Source: PALSA-1353 sp050014015 (GTDB lineage Bacteria > Planctomycetota > Phycisphaerae > Tepidisphaerales > Tepidisphaeraceae). Taken from it: 64,000 nucleotides of DNA. Both the position numbers and the translations under genes were made by a program. This document shows positions 22,742-32,401 of the stretch, one piece after another. Numbering within the stretch: position 1 is the stretch's first letter; each line of letters begins with the position of its first letter. The DNA is taken from positions 38,911 to 102,910 of the forward strand of contig JBEKEC010000016.1 in the NCBI GenBank assembly GCA_050014015.1, in the 5' to 3' direction. Under the pieces are notes generated by a model. It did not search any database and had not been told where the DNA came from. It saw only the letters and a program-made list of their open reading frames with translations.

Positions 22742-24142
22742 ATGAAGCACAATATCCTTCCAACGGCCCTGTTGATCGCGATCGTGGTTGCGGCGGTTTT
22801 TTTCATGCGGCGCGGCGGCGGCCCAAGCGCCAGTGCGGTTGATTCCCATCCCGCGGCGGCGGCGCCCAAGGAACTTTGGACGTGCAGCATGCATCCCCAA
22901 GTGATTCAGGATCATCCGGGTCTGTGCCCGATCTGCCGCATGCCGCTGACGAAACTCAAAACCTACGGGGAGAATTCCGGCGGCAAAGGCGAAGGCCGCG
23001 AGCTGCTCTATTACTGGGACCCGATGCTCGGCCCGTCGTCGATTTCCAACAAACCGGGCAAGAGCGCGATGGGGATGGACCTGGTGCCGGTATACAAGGA
23101 ACAGTCGGCAGGCCCGACGGTGATCATCGATCCGGTGATCGTCCAGAACATGGGAGTGCGGACGGCCCAAGTGGTTAGGGGCGCGTTGCGGCGGACGATC
23201 CGGGCGGTGGCGATGGTGGACGTGCCGGACTCGGCGCAATACGACGTCAATCTGCGGATCAGCGGGTGGATCGAGAAGCTTTACGCCGACCAGGCGGGGA
23301 TGCACGTTCATCGCGGCGAGCCTCTGTTCGATTTATACAGCCCCGATTTGCAGGTGGCGGCGGACGAATTGGTCGGGGCGGAATCGGCGCTGAAGTCGCT
23401 GGACGCGCAGGCAGCGCCGGCGGTGGTGGCGGAATCGGGCGGTCTGGTCGATTCCGCGCGGCAGAAGCTGCGGCTTTGGGGAATCGCCGAGCGCGACATC
23501 GACGCGATTGCCGCGGCGGACAAGGCCCCGCGCACCGTTCCCATCCGCAGCCCGATCGACGGCGAACTGGTGGAGAAAATGGTCGTGGACGGATCGGCGA
23601 TCCAGGCCGGCGAGAAGATCATGCGGATCGAAGACCATCACGAGCTATGGCTTGACCTGGCCGTTTACGAGCAGCAGCTTCCGTACGTGACGGTGGGCGA
23701 GATGGTGTCGGCAACGGCGGAGGCGGTGCCTGGAAAGACGTTCACCGGTCCGATCAGCTTCATTTATCCGCACATGAATCACGATTCGCGGACGGCGATG
23801 GTGCGCGTGACGCTGGACAATGCCAAGCACGAGCTGCGGCCGGGGATGTACGCCAGCGCCCAAATCATGACCGAGGTGGTGGACGATGCGATTCTGGCGC
23901 CGCGGGAGGCGGTGATCGACACGGGGACGCGGCAGTTCGCGTTTGTGGTGCAGTCACAGGGCCATTTCGAGCCGCGGAAGGTGAGTCTCGGGCTGGTTGG
24001 AGACAACGACCAGGTGCAAATCGTCGAAGGATTGGCTCCGGGCGAAACGGTGGTGACCAGCGGGCAATTCCTGATGGACGTGGAAAGCCGGACGACCGAG
24101 GCGATCGAAAAGCTGCGCAACGCCGGGGGCGGCAATCCTTAG
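22742..24142 (+). CDS. CusB-type periplasmic adaptor of heavy-metal RND efflux
   Basis: This 466-residue membrane-fusion protein links an RND pump to an outer-membrane channel. An N-terminal membrane/signal segment (about 9-24) is followed by two heavy-metal-binding motifs: WTCSMHPQVIQDHPGLCPIC with RMPL (about 40-65), and a second degenerate one, YYWDPMLGPSSISNKPGKSA then MGMDLVPVY (about 85-115). These are typical of CusB-like proteins with a metal-binding domain. The barrel-sandwich and beta-barrel parts follow, including RTVPIRSPIDGELVEKMVVD and FTGPISFIYPHMNHDSRTAM. The substrate is probably Cu(I)/Ag(I), since the metal site is rich in Cys, His and Met. It is the first gene of the cusB-cusA-cusC-like operon, 9 bp before the pump gene. 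Confidence 0.92.
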   Translation: MKHNILPTALLIAIVVAAVFFMRRGGGPSASAVDSHPAAAAPKELWTCSMHPQVIQDHPGLCPICRMPLTKLKTYGENSGGKGEGRELLYYWDPMLGPSSISNKPGKSAMGMDLVPVYKEQSAGPTVIIDPVIVQNMGVRTAQVVRGALRRTIRAVAMVDVPDSAQYDVNLRISGWIEKLYADQAGMHVHRGEPLFDLYSPDLQVAADELVGAESALKSLDAQAAPAVVAESGGLVDSARQKLRLWGIAERDIDAIAAADKAPRTVPIRSPIDGELVEKMVVDGSAIQAGEKIMRIEDHHELWLDLAVYEQQLPYVTVGEMVSATAEAVPGKTFTGPISFIYPHMNHDSRTAMVRVTLDNAKHELRPGMYASAQIMTEVVDDAILAPREAVIDTGTRQFAFVVQSQGHFEPRKVSLGLVGDNDQVQIVEGLAPGETVVTSGQFLMDVESRTTEAIEKLRNAGGGNP

Positions 24143-24151
24143 GCGTATCCC

Positions 24152-27100
24152 ATGATTGCCAAGATCATCGAATTTTCGGTGCGGAATAGATTCCTGGTGA
24201 TGCTGCTGACGGCGATGCTGGTGGTGGCGGGGGTGTGGGCGGCGGTGCACATCAGCCTGGATGCGGTGCCGGATTTGTCGGACGTGCAGGTGATCGTCAT
24301 CACGGATTATCCCGGTCAAGCGCCGCAGGTGGTGGAGGACCAGGTCACGTACCCGCTGACGACGGCGATGATGGGGATTCCGCACGCCAAGGTGGTGCGG
24401 GGGATCAGCATGTTCGAGACGTCGATGATCTACATCATCTTCGACGACGGCACGGACCTGTATTGGGCGCGAAGCCGGGTGCTGGAATATTTGAATTTCG
24501 TTCGCGATCGGTTGCCGGGGGGCGTCGAGCCGAAGCTGGGGCCGGATGCCACGGGCGTGGGATGGGTCTATCAATACGTTCTTCATCCCGGCTATTACTG
24601 CGCGGAGCATCCGGAGGGAATCTGGCACGACGAGAGCGCGGACAAGTGGTATGGCGATCCGGCCGAGGTGCCGGCGGACCGCCGCGCCGCGCTGACCAAG
24701 GTCCGCGCGTTTGACAATCCGGGGACCTGCCCGCTGACGGGCAAGGCGCTGGTTTCTTCCAATCAGGATTTGGCGAGCCTGCGCAGTTTGCAGGACTGGT
24801 ATTTGCGTTATTCGCTCACCGGGGTCCCCAATGTCGCGGAGGTTGCGCCGATCGGGGGATTCGTCAAGGAATACCAGGTCGTTCTCAAGCCGGAGCAATT
24901 GCTGGCGTACAACCTGGCGGTGGGGACGATCATGACCGCGATTCAGCGCTCCAACAACGACGTGGGGGGGTCGGTGGTGGAGATGAGCGAGACGGAATAC
25001 ATGGTCCGGAGCCGGGGGTATTTGCGGGGCTTGCACGATCTGGCCCAGGTTCCGCTGGGCGTGGGCAAAAATGGGACGCCGATCTTGTTGTCGGACGTGG
25101 CGACGCTGCAAGTCGCGGGGGAGGAACGCCGGGGAATCGGCGAATGGAACGGCCAGGGCGAAGCGGTGGGCGGGATCGTCGTGGCGCGGTATGGCGCCAA
25201 CGCATATCAGGTCATCCACGACGCCAAGGCGAAGCTGGCGGAATTGGAAGGCGGATTGCCGCCGGGCGTGACGATCAAGACCGCCTACGACCGGTCGGAC
25301 CTGATCGAGCGCGCGATTCACACGCTTCGCCACACGCTGATCGAGGAAATGATCGTGGTGGCGCTGGTGTGCATTTTGTTCCTCCTGCACGCCCGAAGCG
25401 CGTTGGTGGCGATCTTCGTGATCCCCAGCAGCATGCTGGCCAGCCTGCTGATCATGTATCTGCTGGGGATCAACGCCAACATCATGAGCCTGGGTGGAAT
25501 CGCGATCGCGATCGGCGTGGTGATCGACAGCGCGATCATCATGATCGAAAACGCGCATAAGCATCTGAATGCCGAGGAGGAGCGGGTTGCGGCAGGCGGG
25601 ACCCCGCTGCCCAGAAGCACCGTGATCGTCGAGGCCGCCCGGGAAGTCGGGCCGAGCCTGTTTTTCAGCCTGCTGATCATCACGGTGAGTTTCCTGCCGG
25701 TGTTTGCGTTGACGGGCGAAAGCGGCCGGCTGTTCAAGCCGTTGGCGTTTACCAAGACGTTTGCGATGGCCTCGGCGGCGGTGTTGTCGATCACGATCAT
25801 ACCGGTGCTGATGGTCTACTTCGTCACGCCGCGCGCGTTGCCCAAACGCTGGGGACATCTGCTGAACGTGCTGACGATATTGGGCGCGGTCGTGGTTCCG
25901 GTGGCTTTGCTGGTCCTGCTGGCGGGAATGGAGCCGGCGGTGCGCCCGCATCTTTGGTGGCTTTCGCTGGGGTGGATTCTGCTGGCGTCCATGCTGCTCG
26001 TGCCGCAGAGAATCATTCACGAGCACGACAGCCCCGTGAGCCTGGTATTGCAGAAGGCGTACAACCCATTTTTCTGGCTGGCGATGGATTACTGGTGGAT
26101 CGTCTTGCCGGTGGCGATGGGGTTCATGGCGTCGTGCATCTGGCCGATGATGCGGCTGGGCAGCGAGTTCATGCCCCCGCTGGACGAGGGCGATCTGCTC
26201 TACATGCCGACGACCGATCCGTCCATCAGCGTGACCAAGGCGCGCCAGGTTTTGCAGCAGACGGACAAGCTGATCAAGACTTTCCCGGAAGTGATGAGCG
26301 TGTACGGGAAGATCGGGCGGGCGGATACGGCGACCGATCCGGCTCCGCTGGACATGGTCGAAAGCGTCGCGCGATTGCAGACCGATCCCCAACAATGGCG
26401 CACGCGGAAGATGAGCTATTTTTTTGACTCCTGGCCGGCCGTGCTGCGCTGGCCGCTTCAGCACACGTTCTGGCCGGCCGAGCGGAAAATCACCATGGAG
26501 GAATTGGTTTACGGCTGGCAGGATGCCGATGGTACGGATCATCCGGGCCTCAACGCGGTGGTGACGGAACCCGGCGTCGCCAACGCCTGGCCCATGCCCA
26601 TCCAGAACCGGACCAACATGCTGTCGACCGGGATCAAAACGCCGGTCGGAATCAAATTCATGGGGCCGGATTTGCAGGTCCTGTCTGATCTGGCGGAACG
26701 CGCCGCGACAATCATGCTGACCGTCCCGGGCACCGCCAGCGCCTATCCCGAGCGATCGTTCGGTGGACTTTATCTCGACATCAACATCGACCGGACCCGG
26801 GCGGCGCGGTACGGCCTGACCACCGGCGACGTGCAGGACGTCATCAGTTCCAGCCTCGGCGGGATGAAAACGACCACCGCCGTCGAGGGGCTGGAGCGAT
26901 ATCCCGTCAACATCCGCTACGCCCGGGATCTGCGGGATGATCCATCGGCCATCGAGCAGGTCCTCATCCCCGCCCCCACCGGGGCACAAATTCCCATCGG
27001 AGAGGTTGCGACCGTCAAGATCGAGCCGGGGCCGCCGATGATCAAAAGCGAAAACTCGCAGCGGACGGCCTGGGTGTACGTGGACGTAAACGGGCGCGAC

Positions 27101-27751
27101 ATCGGCAGCTTCATCGCCGAGGCACGCCAGACCCTGGCGGCAAAACTGCAAATTCCGGCGGGATACACGCTGGTCTGGTCGGGTGAATTTGAGAACATTC
27201 AGGAGGCCAACGCCCGGCTCAAGTGGGCCATTCCCCTGACGTTCATCGTGGTGGTGATCCTGCTGTATGCGGCGACGCGGAGTTGGTTCCGCGTCTGCGT
27301 GGTGTTGCTGGCGGTGCCGTTCAGCTTCGCCGGAGCGGTCTGGTTTTTGTATCTGCTGGGGTACAACACGTCGGTGGCCGTCTGGGTCGGGATCATCGCG
27401 CTGATCGGCCTGGATGCCGAGACCGGGCTGGTGATGCTGTTGTATCTGGACAACAGCTACGAGCGGTTCAAGCGCGCGGGCAAAATGCGCACCAGCCAGG
27501 ATCTCGTTAACGCGGTCCACGACGGGGCGGTGAAGCGCATCCGGCCCAAGACGATGACGGTTGCGGCGGCGTTCTTCGGGCTGGCCCCCCTGTTGTGGGC
27601 CAGCGGCACCGGCGCGGACGTGATGCGCAGGTTGGCCGCCCCCATGCTGGGCGGGCTGTTCACCAGCTTCCTCATGGAACTGCTCATCTATCCGATCATC
27701 TTTTACGTCGCCCATCTCATCACGCTTCCCAAGTCCGCCGTCGAGGGTTGA
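24152..27751 (+). CDS. CusA/CzcA-type heavy-metal RND efflux pump with inserted Cys-rich segment
   Basis: This 1199-residue proton-driven inner-membrane pump has N-terminal TM1 and porter start (MIAKIIEFSVRNRFLVMLLT, then DAVPDLSDVQVIVITDYPGQ), TM bundles in both halves, and the proton-relay helix GIAIAIGVVIDSAIIMIENA. It is about 150 residues longer than CusA. An obvious insertion lies at about residues 145-204, beginning GYYCAEHPEGIWHDESADKW and ending PGTCPLTGKALVSS, which resembles the Cys/His metal-binding module of the adaptor. A further cytoplasmic/TM enlargement lies at about 565-630. The segment FIVVVILLYAATRSWFRVCV marks the C-terminal TM block. It lies between the adaptor and the outer-membrane factor genes. 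Confidence 0.94.
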   Translation: MIAKIIEFSVRNRFLVMLLTAMLVVAGVWAAVHISLDAVPDLSDVQVIVITDYPGQAPQVVEDQVTYPLTTAMMGIPHAKVVRGISMFETSMIYIIFDDGTDLYWARSRVLEYLNFVRDRLPGGVEPKLGPDATGVGWVYQYVLHPGYYCAEHPEGIWHDESADKWYGDPAEVPADRRAALTKVRAFDNPGTCPLTGKALVSSNQDLASLRSLQDWYLRYSLTGVPNVAEVAPIGGFVKEYQVVLKPEQLLAYNLAVGTIMTAIQRSNNDVGGSVVEMSETEYMVRSRGYLRGLHDLAQVPLGVGKNGTPILLSDVATLQVAGEERRGIGEWNGQGEAVGGIVVARYGANAYQVIHDAKAKLAELEGGLPPGVTIKTAYDRSDLIERAIHTLRHTLIEEMIVVALVCILFLLHARSALVAIFVIPSSMLASLLIMYLLGINANIMSLGGIAIAIGVVIDSAIIMIENAHKHLNAEEERVAAGGTPLPRSTVIVEAAREVGPSLFFSLLIITVSFLPVFALTGESGRLFKPLAFTKTFAMASAAVLSITIIPVLMVYFVTPRALPKRWGHLLNVLTILGAVVVPVALLVLLAGMEPAVRPHLWWLSLGWILLASMLLVPQRIIHEHDSPVSLVLQKAYNPFFWLAMDYWWIVLPVAMGFMASCIWPMMRLGSEFMPPLDEGDLLYMPTTDPSISVTKARQVLQQTDKLIKTFPEVMSVYGKIGRADTATDPAPLDMVESVARLQTDPQQWRTRKMSYFFDSWPAVLRWPLQHTFWPAERKITMEELVYGWQDADGTDHPGLNAVVTEPGVANAWPMPIQNRTNMLSTGIKTPVGIKFMGPDLQVLSDLAERAATIMLTVPGTASAYPERSFGGLYLDINIDRTRAARYGLTTGDVQDVISSSLGGMKTTTAVEGLERYPVNIRYARDLRDDPSAIEQVLIPAPTGAQIPIGEVATVKIEPGPPMIKSENSQRTAWVYVDVNGRDIGSFIAEARQTLAAKLQIPAGYTLVWSGEFENIQEANARLKWAIPLTFIVVVILLYAATRSWFRVCVVLLAVPFSFAGAVWFLYLLGYNTSVAVWVGIIALIGLDAETGLVMLLYLDNSYERFKRAGKMRTSQDLVNAVHDGAVKRIRPKTMTVAAAFFGLAPLLWASGTGADVMRRLAAPMLGGLFTSFLMELLIYPIIFYVAHLITLPKSAVEG

Positions 27752-27755
27752 TGCC

Positions 27756-29081
27756 ATGTTGAAAAAAATAGCATTTCGAGTTCCGCTGATCGCTTTGCTG
27801 GCGATGGCCGCCGGGTGTGTCGTTCACCCGGACGGCGAGCGCGACCTGCGCTCGCTGGCGGACAAGGCCGGAAAAACGTTCACGAAAACCGAGCTTCCAC
27901 AAAACGCGACGCCCGAGCAACTGGTCGAATTCGCCATGAACAATAGCGGGGAACTTCAGCAGCGATATTGGGAATGGCGATCGGCCATCGAACAGATTCC
28001 CCAGGATGGGTCGCAAACGGCGTCGCTGAATTTGACGGCCGGAGCGACGATCACCAGGGGCCGAAGCGGCTTGTCCAGCACAATGCTCGGGCTTTCCAAC
28101 GATCCGATGACGGACATCAAGGTTCCGGCGAAACTGGACGCGGGGGCGAAACAGGCCCTTCAAACCGCCCGGGCGGCCGGGCAGCGATTCATCAAGGCCC
28201 GGTTCGATCTGCGGGCCAAGGTCCTCCAGGCGTATTACGACTACGCGCTGAACGCGCAGCTGATCGATCTGGAGCAGAGCAATCTCGAATTGCTGCAAAC
28301 GATGGTGTTCGTCACGCAGTCCCGCAACCGCGCCGGCGCCGCGGGGCAGCAGGAGGTCCTGAAGGCAATCGACGAGGCGGACCTTTCTCGCAACGATTTA
28401 CAGAACATGCGCTCGCAATCGCCGGCGGAATTGGCGGCGCTAAACGCCCTGCTGGGCCGGGCGGCCGATGCGCCGCTGCCGCCGCCACGACAGTTTCCGA
28501 CGCCAGCGGCCATCCAGTATTCCGACGATCAGCTTCTGGATCTTGCCAAGCGGCGGAACCCGGAATTGCTCGCCCAGGCCGATGAATTGCTCGCCCGCCA
28601 ACAGGCCATTCGCCAGGCCAAGCTCCAGTACATCCCCGATTTCAACCTGAGCGGCAGCACCGACCTGATGGGGATCACCCAATCAATTCTCGGCCAGGCC
28701 ACGATTCCGCTGTTCCGCCACGACGCCATCGAAGCGGCCATCGCGCAGGCGCAGGCCAACCTGAAGTCATCCCAATCCATGCGCCGCCAGGCCGGCGACG
28801 ACTTGGCGGCCCAAATGGTCGCGGACCTGGCGACCCTGCGCGATGCCGATCGGCAACTGCTCTTGTTCGAGCAAACGATCGAGCCGCGTGCCCAGCGCGT
28901 GGTGGACCTGGACCGTTCCGCCTACGAAGCCGGCCGGGAAACGCTTCTGGATTTGCTGGACAGTCAGCGATTCCTGATTTCGATTCGGCGCTTGGCGGCG
29001 AACCTGAAAGCCGAGCGCGGCAAACGTCTGGCGGATATCGAAGCGATCGCGGCCGTGGAATTGAACGGCGAGCGAACGTAG
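27756..29081 (+). CDS. CusC/TolC-type outer-membrane efflux lipoprotein
   Basis: This 441-residue protein has a lipoprotein signal (MLKKIAFRVPLIALLAMAAG followed by Cys). Two OEP repeats are rich in coiled-coil helix, as in LQTARAAGQRFIKARFDLRA and RNPELLAQADELLARQQAIR, and the C-terminal part includes YEAGRETLLDLLDSQRFLIS, the usual ending of outer-membrane factors. It is the third gene of the metal-efflux operon, 4 bp after the pump stop. It should form the trimeric outer-membrane channel that exports metal from the RND pump. Confidence 0.9.
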   Translation: MLKKIAFRVPLIALLAMAAGCVVHPDGERDLRSLADKAGKTFTKTELPQNATPEQLVEFAMNNSGELQQRYWEWRSAIEQIPQDGSQTASLNLTAGATITRGRSGLSSTMLGLSNDPMTDIKVPAKLDAGAKQALQTARAAGQRFIKARFDLRAKVLQAYYDYALNAQLIDLEQSNLELLQTMVFVTQSRNRAGAAGQQEVLKAIDEADLSRNDLQNMRSQSPAELAALNALLGRAADAPLPPPRQFPTPAAIQYSDDQLLDLAKRRNPELLAQADELLARQQAIRQAKLQYIPDFNLSGSTDLMGITQSILGQATIPLFRHDAIEAAIAQAQANLKSSQSMRRQAGDDLAAQMVADLATLRDADRQLLLFEQTIEPRAQRVVDLDRSAYEAGRETLLDLLDSQRFLISIRRLAANLKAERGKRLADIEAIAAVELNGERT

Positions 29082-29157
29082 CGCGGGGGGGGCGGCTTTG
29101 CGGGATTCCCGAAGTCTCATTGGCAATGAACCTAGACAATTGTTACAAATACAGTAT

Positions 29158-30114
29158 ATGAGTAATTGGCTACAGAAGCTCAAGGTTGGAGATGAGGTCA
29201 TCCAGTACAATCCGAGGTGTTATTCTTCCTGCTACTACGAGGTATTGCGAATTGTTCGCACGACTGACACTCTGGTTTTTACCAACGATTGTGCGTTTTA
29301 CAGGTCAGACGGCAAAGGCCATTTTAATTTGAGTTCTGATGGTGCGTTACTCGAGGAGGCAAGCGACGCCAACTTTGCGACGTTTAGGCATGGTGCCTTG
29401 GTGGGACTGGTTCGGGCAGTCAATGATGCCACCATCTGCCATCTTCCAAATGAAACATTGATCGCAATGCTCAATCGGTTTTATAGGTCCGATGACAAGG
29501 CTTATTTAGCGTCTGCTGGTGCGTTGCTTGAGGCAAGCGACGCCAACTTGGCGACCTATAGGCATGGTACCTTGGTGGGACTGGTTCGGGGAGTCAATCA
29601 CGTCATCACCTACCATCTTCCAAATGAACCATTGATTGCGATACTCAAGCTGATACGAATCGACCCAGACATTAAACCTGCAATATTGGAGCGTGATGAA
29701 TTTCCGTCCCCACCGCGTGTTCCCGTGTTGAGCGACGGAAGAAGCAAATGCGTCAGTCAAAGTAATTGGTTACGGAATCTCAAAGTTGGCGATGAGGTCA
29801 TCCATCACCACAACTACACCGACTATATGGTAGAGCGAATTACCAGGACCACTTCCGCCCACGTTTACACGGAATCGCTTAGTTTTCGTCGATCAAATGG
29901 CAAAAGTTCTGCCTATAGCTCGGGCGACTACGCGAGCCGTGACTTACTTGAGGCGAATGCCGACAACTTCGCAATGATTAGGCACGTGGACCTGGTGAGG
30001 GATGTTCAGGCAGCGCAAGATCATGACGACTCTATTGCCCGTCTTTCAAACGACGCATTGGTTGCGATACTTAGGTTGATGCTTATCGATCCAGATATTA
30101 ATCCAGACGCATGA
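29158..30114 (+). CDS. Internally repeated protein of unknown function
   Basis: The ATG at 29158 gives MSNWLQKLKVGDEV, and a close copy, SNWLRNLKVGDEVIHH, recurs at about residue 202. The 318-residue protein has two and a half related modules. Each full module runs from SNWLxxLKVGDEV through an RIVRTT/RITRTT strand and a LLExxxANFA or SDANLATYRHG segment to a C-terminal LPNEPLIAILK or LSNDALVAILRLM helix; the middle module lacks the first part. The frame is open upstream to 29098, but the duplicated SNWL start favours 29158. The gene is clearly lower in GC than its neighbours and has no recognised family, suggesting recent acquisition. No signal peptide or membrane segment is seen. Confidence 0.7.
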   Translation: MSNWLQKLKVGDEVIQYNPRCYSSCYYEVLRIVRTTDTLVFTNDCAFYRSDGKGHFNLSSDGALLEEASDANFATFRHGALVGLVRAVNDATICHLPNETLIAMLNRFYRSDDKAYLASAGALLEASDANLATYRHGTLVGLVRGVNHVITYHLPNEPLIAILKLIRIDPDIKPAILERDEFPSPPRVPVLSDGRSKCVSQSNWLRNLKVGDEVIHHHNYTDYMVERITRTTSAHVYTESLSFRRSNGKSSAYSSGDYASRDLLEANADNFAMIRHVDLVRDVQAAQDHDDSIARLSNDALVAILRLMLIDPDINPDA

Positions 30115-30348
30115 TGGTGCCTCCAATATGACGGCAACCCCTCGTCGCAGTCATTGGCGGTGGGATTGTCGTATGCCGATCCTAGAAAGTGGAGATGGAA
30201 GCGATCCAAAGTCGAGAGATAGTAAGTCGTGATACCGGGACGGGCGTCGTCAGGAAGAAACATCGTGAAAATCTTCCCGCCCCGTTATGTTTGGGGACGA
30301 TAGAGTCGATATAACAAGTGGAATGACCAAAATGTCGAAAGGATCCAG

Positions 30349-30633
30349 ATGAGATTTATTGAAGATAAAATAACGGTACTTGACTCGCATCGGTGCGGTT
30401 TGCCAAGATTCAAAGAGGCTGTCGAAGCGGGATGGGTCAGCGCGGAATATATCGTAACTCATATCCATGTGCGCCCTGATGAGAACGGAAATGATCTGTT
30501 CGTGTTCGAGATTTGCAATTGTCGCGGCGAAAATCTCGCAAAAGTAGAATTTGCACAGGACGAATCACCGGAAAACGTCCAAGCGCGCACGCGGGGCGAA
30601 TTCGAAAACCGGTCAGCGCCCTCCACGCGGTGA
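30349..30633 (+). CDS. Small hypothetical protein
   Basis: This 94-residue protein starts MRFIEDKITVLDSHRCGLPR, with an AAAGGA ribosome-binding site 6 nt before the ATG. It looks soluble, with alternating strand-like segments (AEYIVTHIHVRPDENGNDLF then VFEICNCRGENLAKVEFAQD) and a charged, probably disordered tail. No family is recognised. It lies in the lower-GC accessory stretch that also holds the internally repeated protein. Confidence 0.6.
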   Translation: MRFIEDKITVLDSHRCGLPRFKEAVEAGWVSAEYIVTHIHVRPDENGNDLFVFEICNCRGENLAKVEFAQDESPENVQARTRGEFENRSAPSTR

Positions 30634-30852
30634 GCCGCCGTCGCGACCCAATTCTTGTTCTTGACACCAGAAACAGTGGTCATTCATCTTTTTGTCCACC
30701 TTCGCACTCCGGCACGTCGGAATTGGGCCAACCTCACGGTGAAAAGGCTATGACATCGGACAAAAACATCTCGCGGGCTCTAATCCGGATTATTCACCTC
30801 AAAGGACGCGAAGAGCACGGGGCAGCATAGCCGCAACCAAAGAAATGCAAAC

Positions 30853-31066
30853 AGAACCGCGAAGGGCGCAAAGAGCGCGAAGAATTCGTCGCCGCCTGAA
30901 AAAATCTTCTCAACAAAACAAGAATTGAATGTTTAGCATTGCGAAGAAAGAAGGTAAATCAATTGAACCGAATGCAGGACCCCGCGCCGAAGGCAATCAT
31001 GGAAATATGACCTACCTTCTTCTCCGCATTGATTCTTCGCGCTCTTCGCGCACTTCGCGGTGAAAA
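30853..31066. mobile_element. CGCGAAG-type compound inverted repeat (MITE-like)
   Basis: The left arm at 30853-30885 is built of GAACCGCGAAGGGCGCAAAG and AGCGCGAAGAAT. Its imperfect reverse complement is at 31031-31064, about 32 bp with a few mismatches. A second nested pair lies inside (AAGAAGGTAAATCA near 30948 with TGACCTACCTTCTT near 31008). A related single word lies at about 30803-30815. The element fills the gap between two converging genes (30633 and 31073), and nothing in it codes for protein. Confidence 0.75.
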
Positions 31067-31072
31067 TGCGTT

Positions 31073-32098
31073 CTAACGATGTTCCCTGGTCGAGAGTTTT
31101 CGAGTGATCGCCGCCGGGTCGGCGGTTTCGGCGGGCGTTAACGGTTCTAATTTCCAGACGGTCGTCAACCGTACGGGGGCGGGGCCGAGGGCGCCGGTGG
31201 GGGACGTGAATTCCAATTCCGTAAATCCGCCGACGCCGAGGACTTCGGGGGAGGAGTCCGGCTCGGCGTAGAGCTGGGCCTTTTCGCCGGGGGCGTAGCC
31301 GGTGGCGGGAGAAATGCTGCGAATTTCGATCGATAGAAGTTGGCGGCCGAGGACTACCGCGAGCAAGTCGGCGTCCAAGCCGATTTTGCTTTTGGAATCC
31401 GCGGGACGATCCAGGATTGAAATTCCGCCGATGATTTTCGGCGGGCTTGGCCAAGGGGAAAAGCCGAGCGGGCGGAGGGTTTGGCCGGTCTGGCGCGCGA
31501 AGATTTTTTTGGTCGCGGGAACCTCGGCGATGGACCAGACGGCGGCGGGAAGTTGGCGGGCGGCGGGTCCGGCCGGCTCGAAAGAGATTTCCTCGGTCAT
31601 CTCGGGGCCGGCGGAGGCAAGCGTAAATTGGCGGACAATTCGCGCATCGTAGCCCGGCAAGGTTTGGGAGATCAGGCGGACGCCGTTGGATTGGATTTGG
31701 CAGTCATAGGGATATTGGTCGGATTCGGGCGGTGGCGGCCAGGCTTGGCCGGTGCGTTGGAGCCATTGGTCTTGCGGCCAGGGCCAACTTTTTTCGCCGC
31801 CCCAATTGCCCGAATGCCCGGCTTGGGAGATGGGCACGGTGGGATTTTCCCACAGGACATTATCGCCGCCCACCGTCGCAAAGCGCATGAGCCGGCCGCC
31901 GATGGAAGGGACCACAATCGCTTCGATTGTGCCGTTGGTGATTCGGATGCTATCGGCGAATTGGCGATAAGCGACGCGCTCAACCTTCACGTTGGATGCC
32001 ACGGGTTCTCCTGAATTGGCCGCGGCCCAGCCCGCGAAGACCGCGAGGGACAGGATCGCCAAGTGCGGCGAGTGCGGATATCGGCGGATGCGTTTCAA
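31073..32098 (-). CDS. Secreted DUF4380-type protein
   Basis: This protein of about 341 residues begins with a likely signal peptide if read from the TTG at 32098 (KRIRRYPHSPHLAILSLAVF then AGWAAANSGEP). The open frame extends to an ATG at 32167, but that ATG lies inside a repeat element and would put the hydrophobic core too far from the start. The body has ITNGTIEAIVVPSIGGRLMR then FATVGGDNVLWENP, and a second half with PEMTEEISFEPAGPAARQLP and AVWSIAEVP. These match the DUF4380 family, thought to adopt a beta-sandwich fold related to aldose epimerase-like proteins. Its role is unknown, perhaps in glycan binding. It is divergent from the CgeB-like gene across a GTTCAAGGG-type repeat. Confidence 0.65.
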   Translation of the reverse strand: MKRIRRYPHSPHLAILSLAVFAGWAAANSGEPVASNVKVERVAYRQFADSIRITNGTIEAIVVPSIGGRLMRFATVGGDNVLWENPTVPISQAGHSGNWGGEKSWPWPQDQWLQRTGQAWPPPPESDQYPYDCQIQSNGVRLISQTLPGYDARIVRQFTLASAGPEMTEEISFEPAGPAARQLPAAVWSIAEVPATKKIFARQTGQTLRPLGFSPWPSPPKIIGGISILDRPADSKSKIGLDADLLAVVLGRQLLSIEIRSISPATGYAPGEKAQLYAEPDSSPEVLGVGGFTELEFTSPTGALGPAPVRLTTVWKLEPLTPAETADPAAITRKLSTREHR

Positions 32099-32157
32099 TC
32101 GGGGGGATTGTATCAGGTTTGGGTGGTTTCCGGTTCGACCCCCATCCCGGCGCGCGG

Positions 32158-32290
32158 GCCATCGCATTTGAGTGTGCGGCTTGAGTTCAAAGGTTCAAGG
32201 GTTCAAGAGTTCAAGCAAAAAAACGTTCATCTTTACCTTTTGAACCCTTGAACCCTTGAACGCCATCGCCAAATGCGATGGCCCTGACCC
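32158..32290. repeat. GTTCAAGGG-type compound inverted repeat (copy 1)
   Basis: The element starts with GCCATCGCATTTG, then tandem GGTTCAAGG words, a centre containing AAAAACGTTC, the reverse-complement words CCTTGAACC, and ends with GCCATCGCCAAATGCGATGG. The arms are about 45 bp. It separates the divergent DUF4380 and CgeB-like genes and is followed by a G-rich stretch and CCGATAATA, features shared with the copy at 36286-36402. Confidence 0.85.
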
Positions 32291-32401
32291 CAACCCTCCC
32301 CCTGAGTACATGGGAAGGGGGAAATTCTTGGGGCATGGCTGGGGCCGATAATATCTCATGGATCAGCTTCAAATGGGCCGATAGGAGCAGCGAAGGACGC
32401 C

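Noticed and set aside
23954..27757. Minus-strand 1267-residue open frame
   Set aside because: Antisense shadow of the CusA-type pump; Arg/His/Gln-rich shadow composition.
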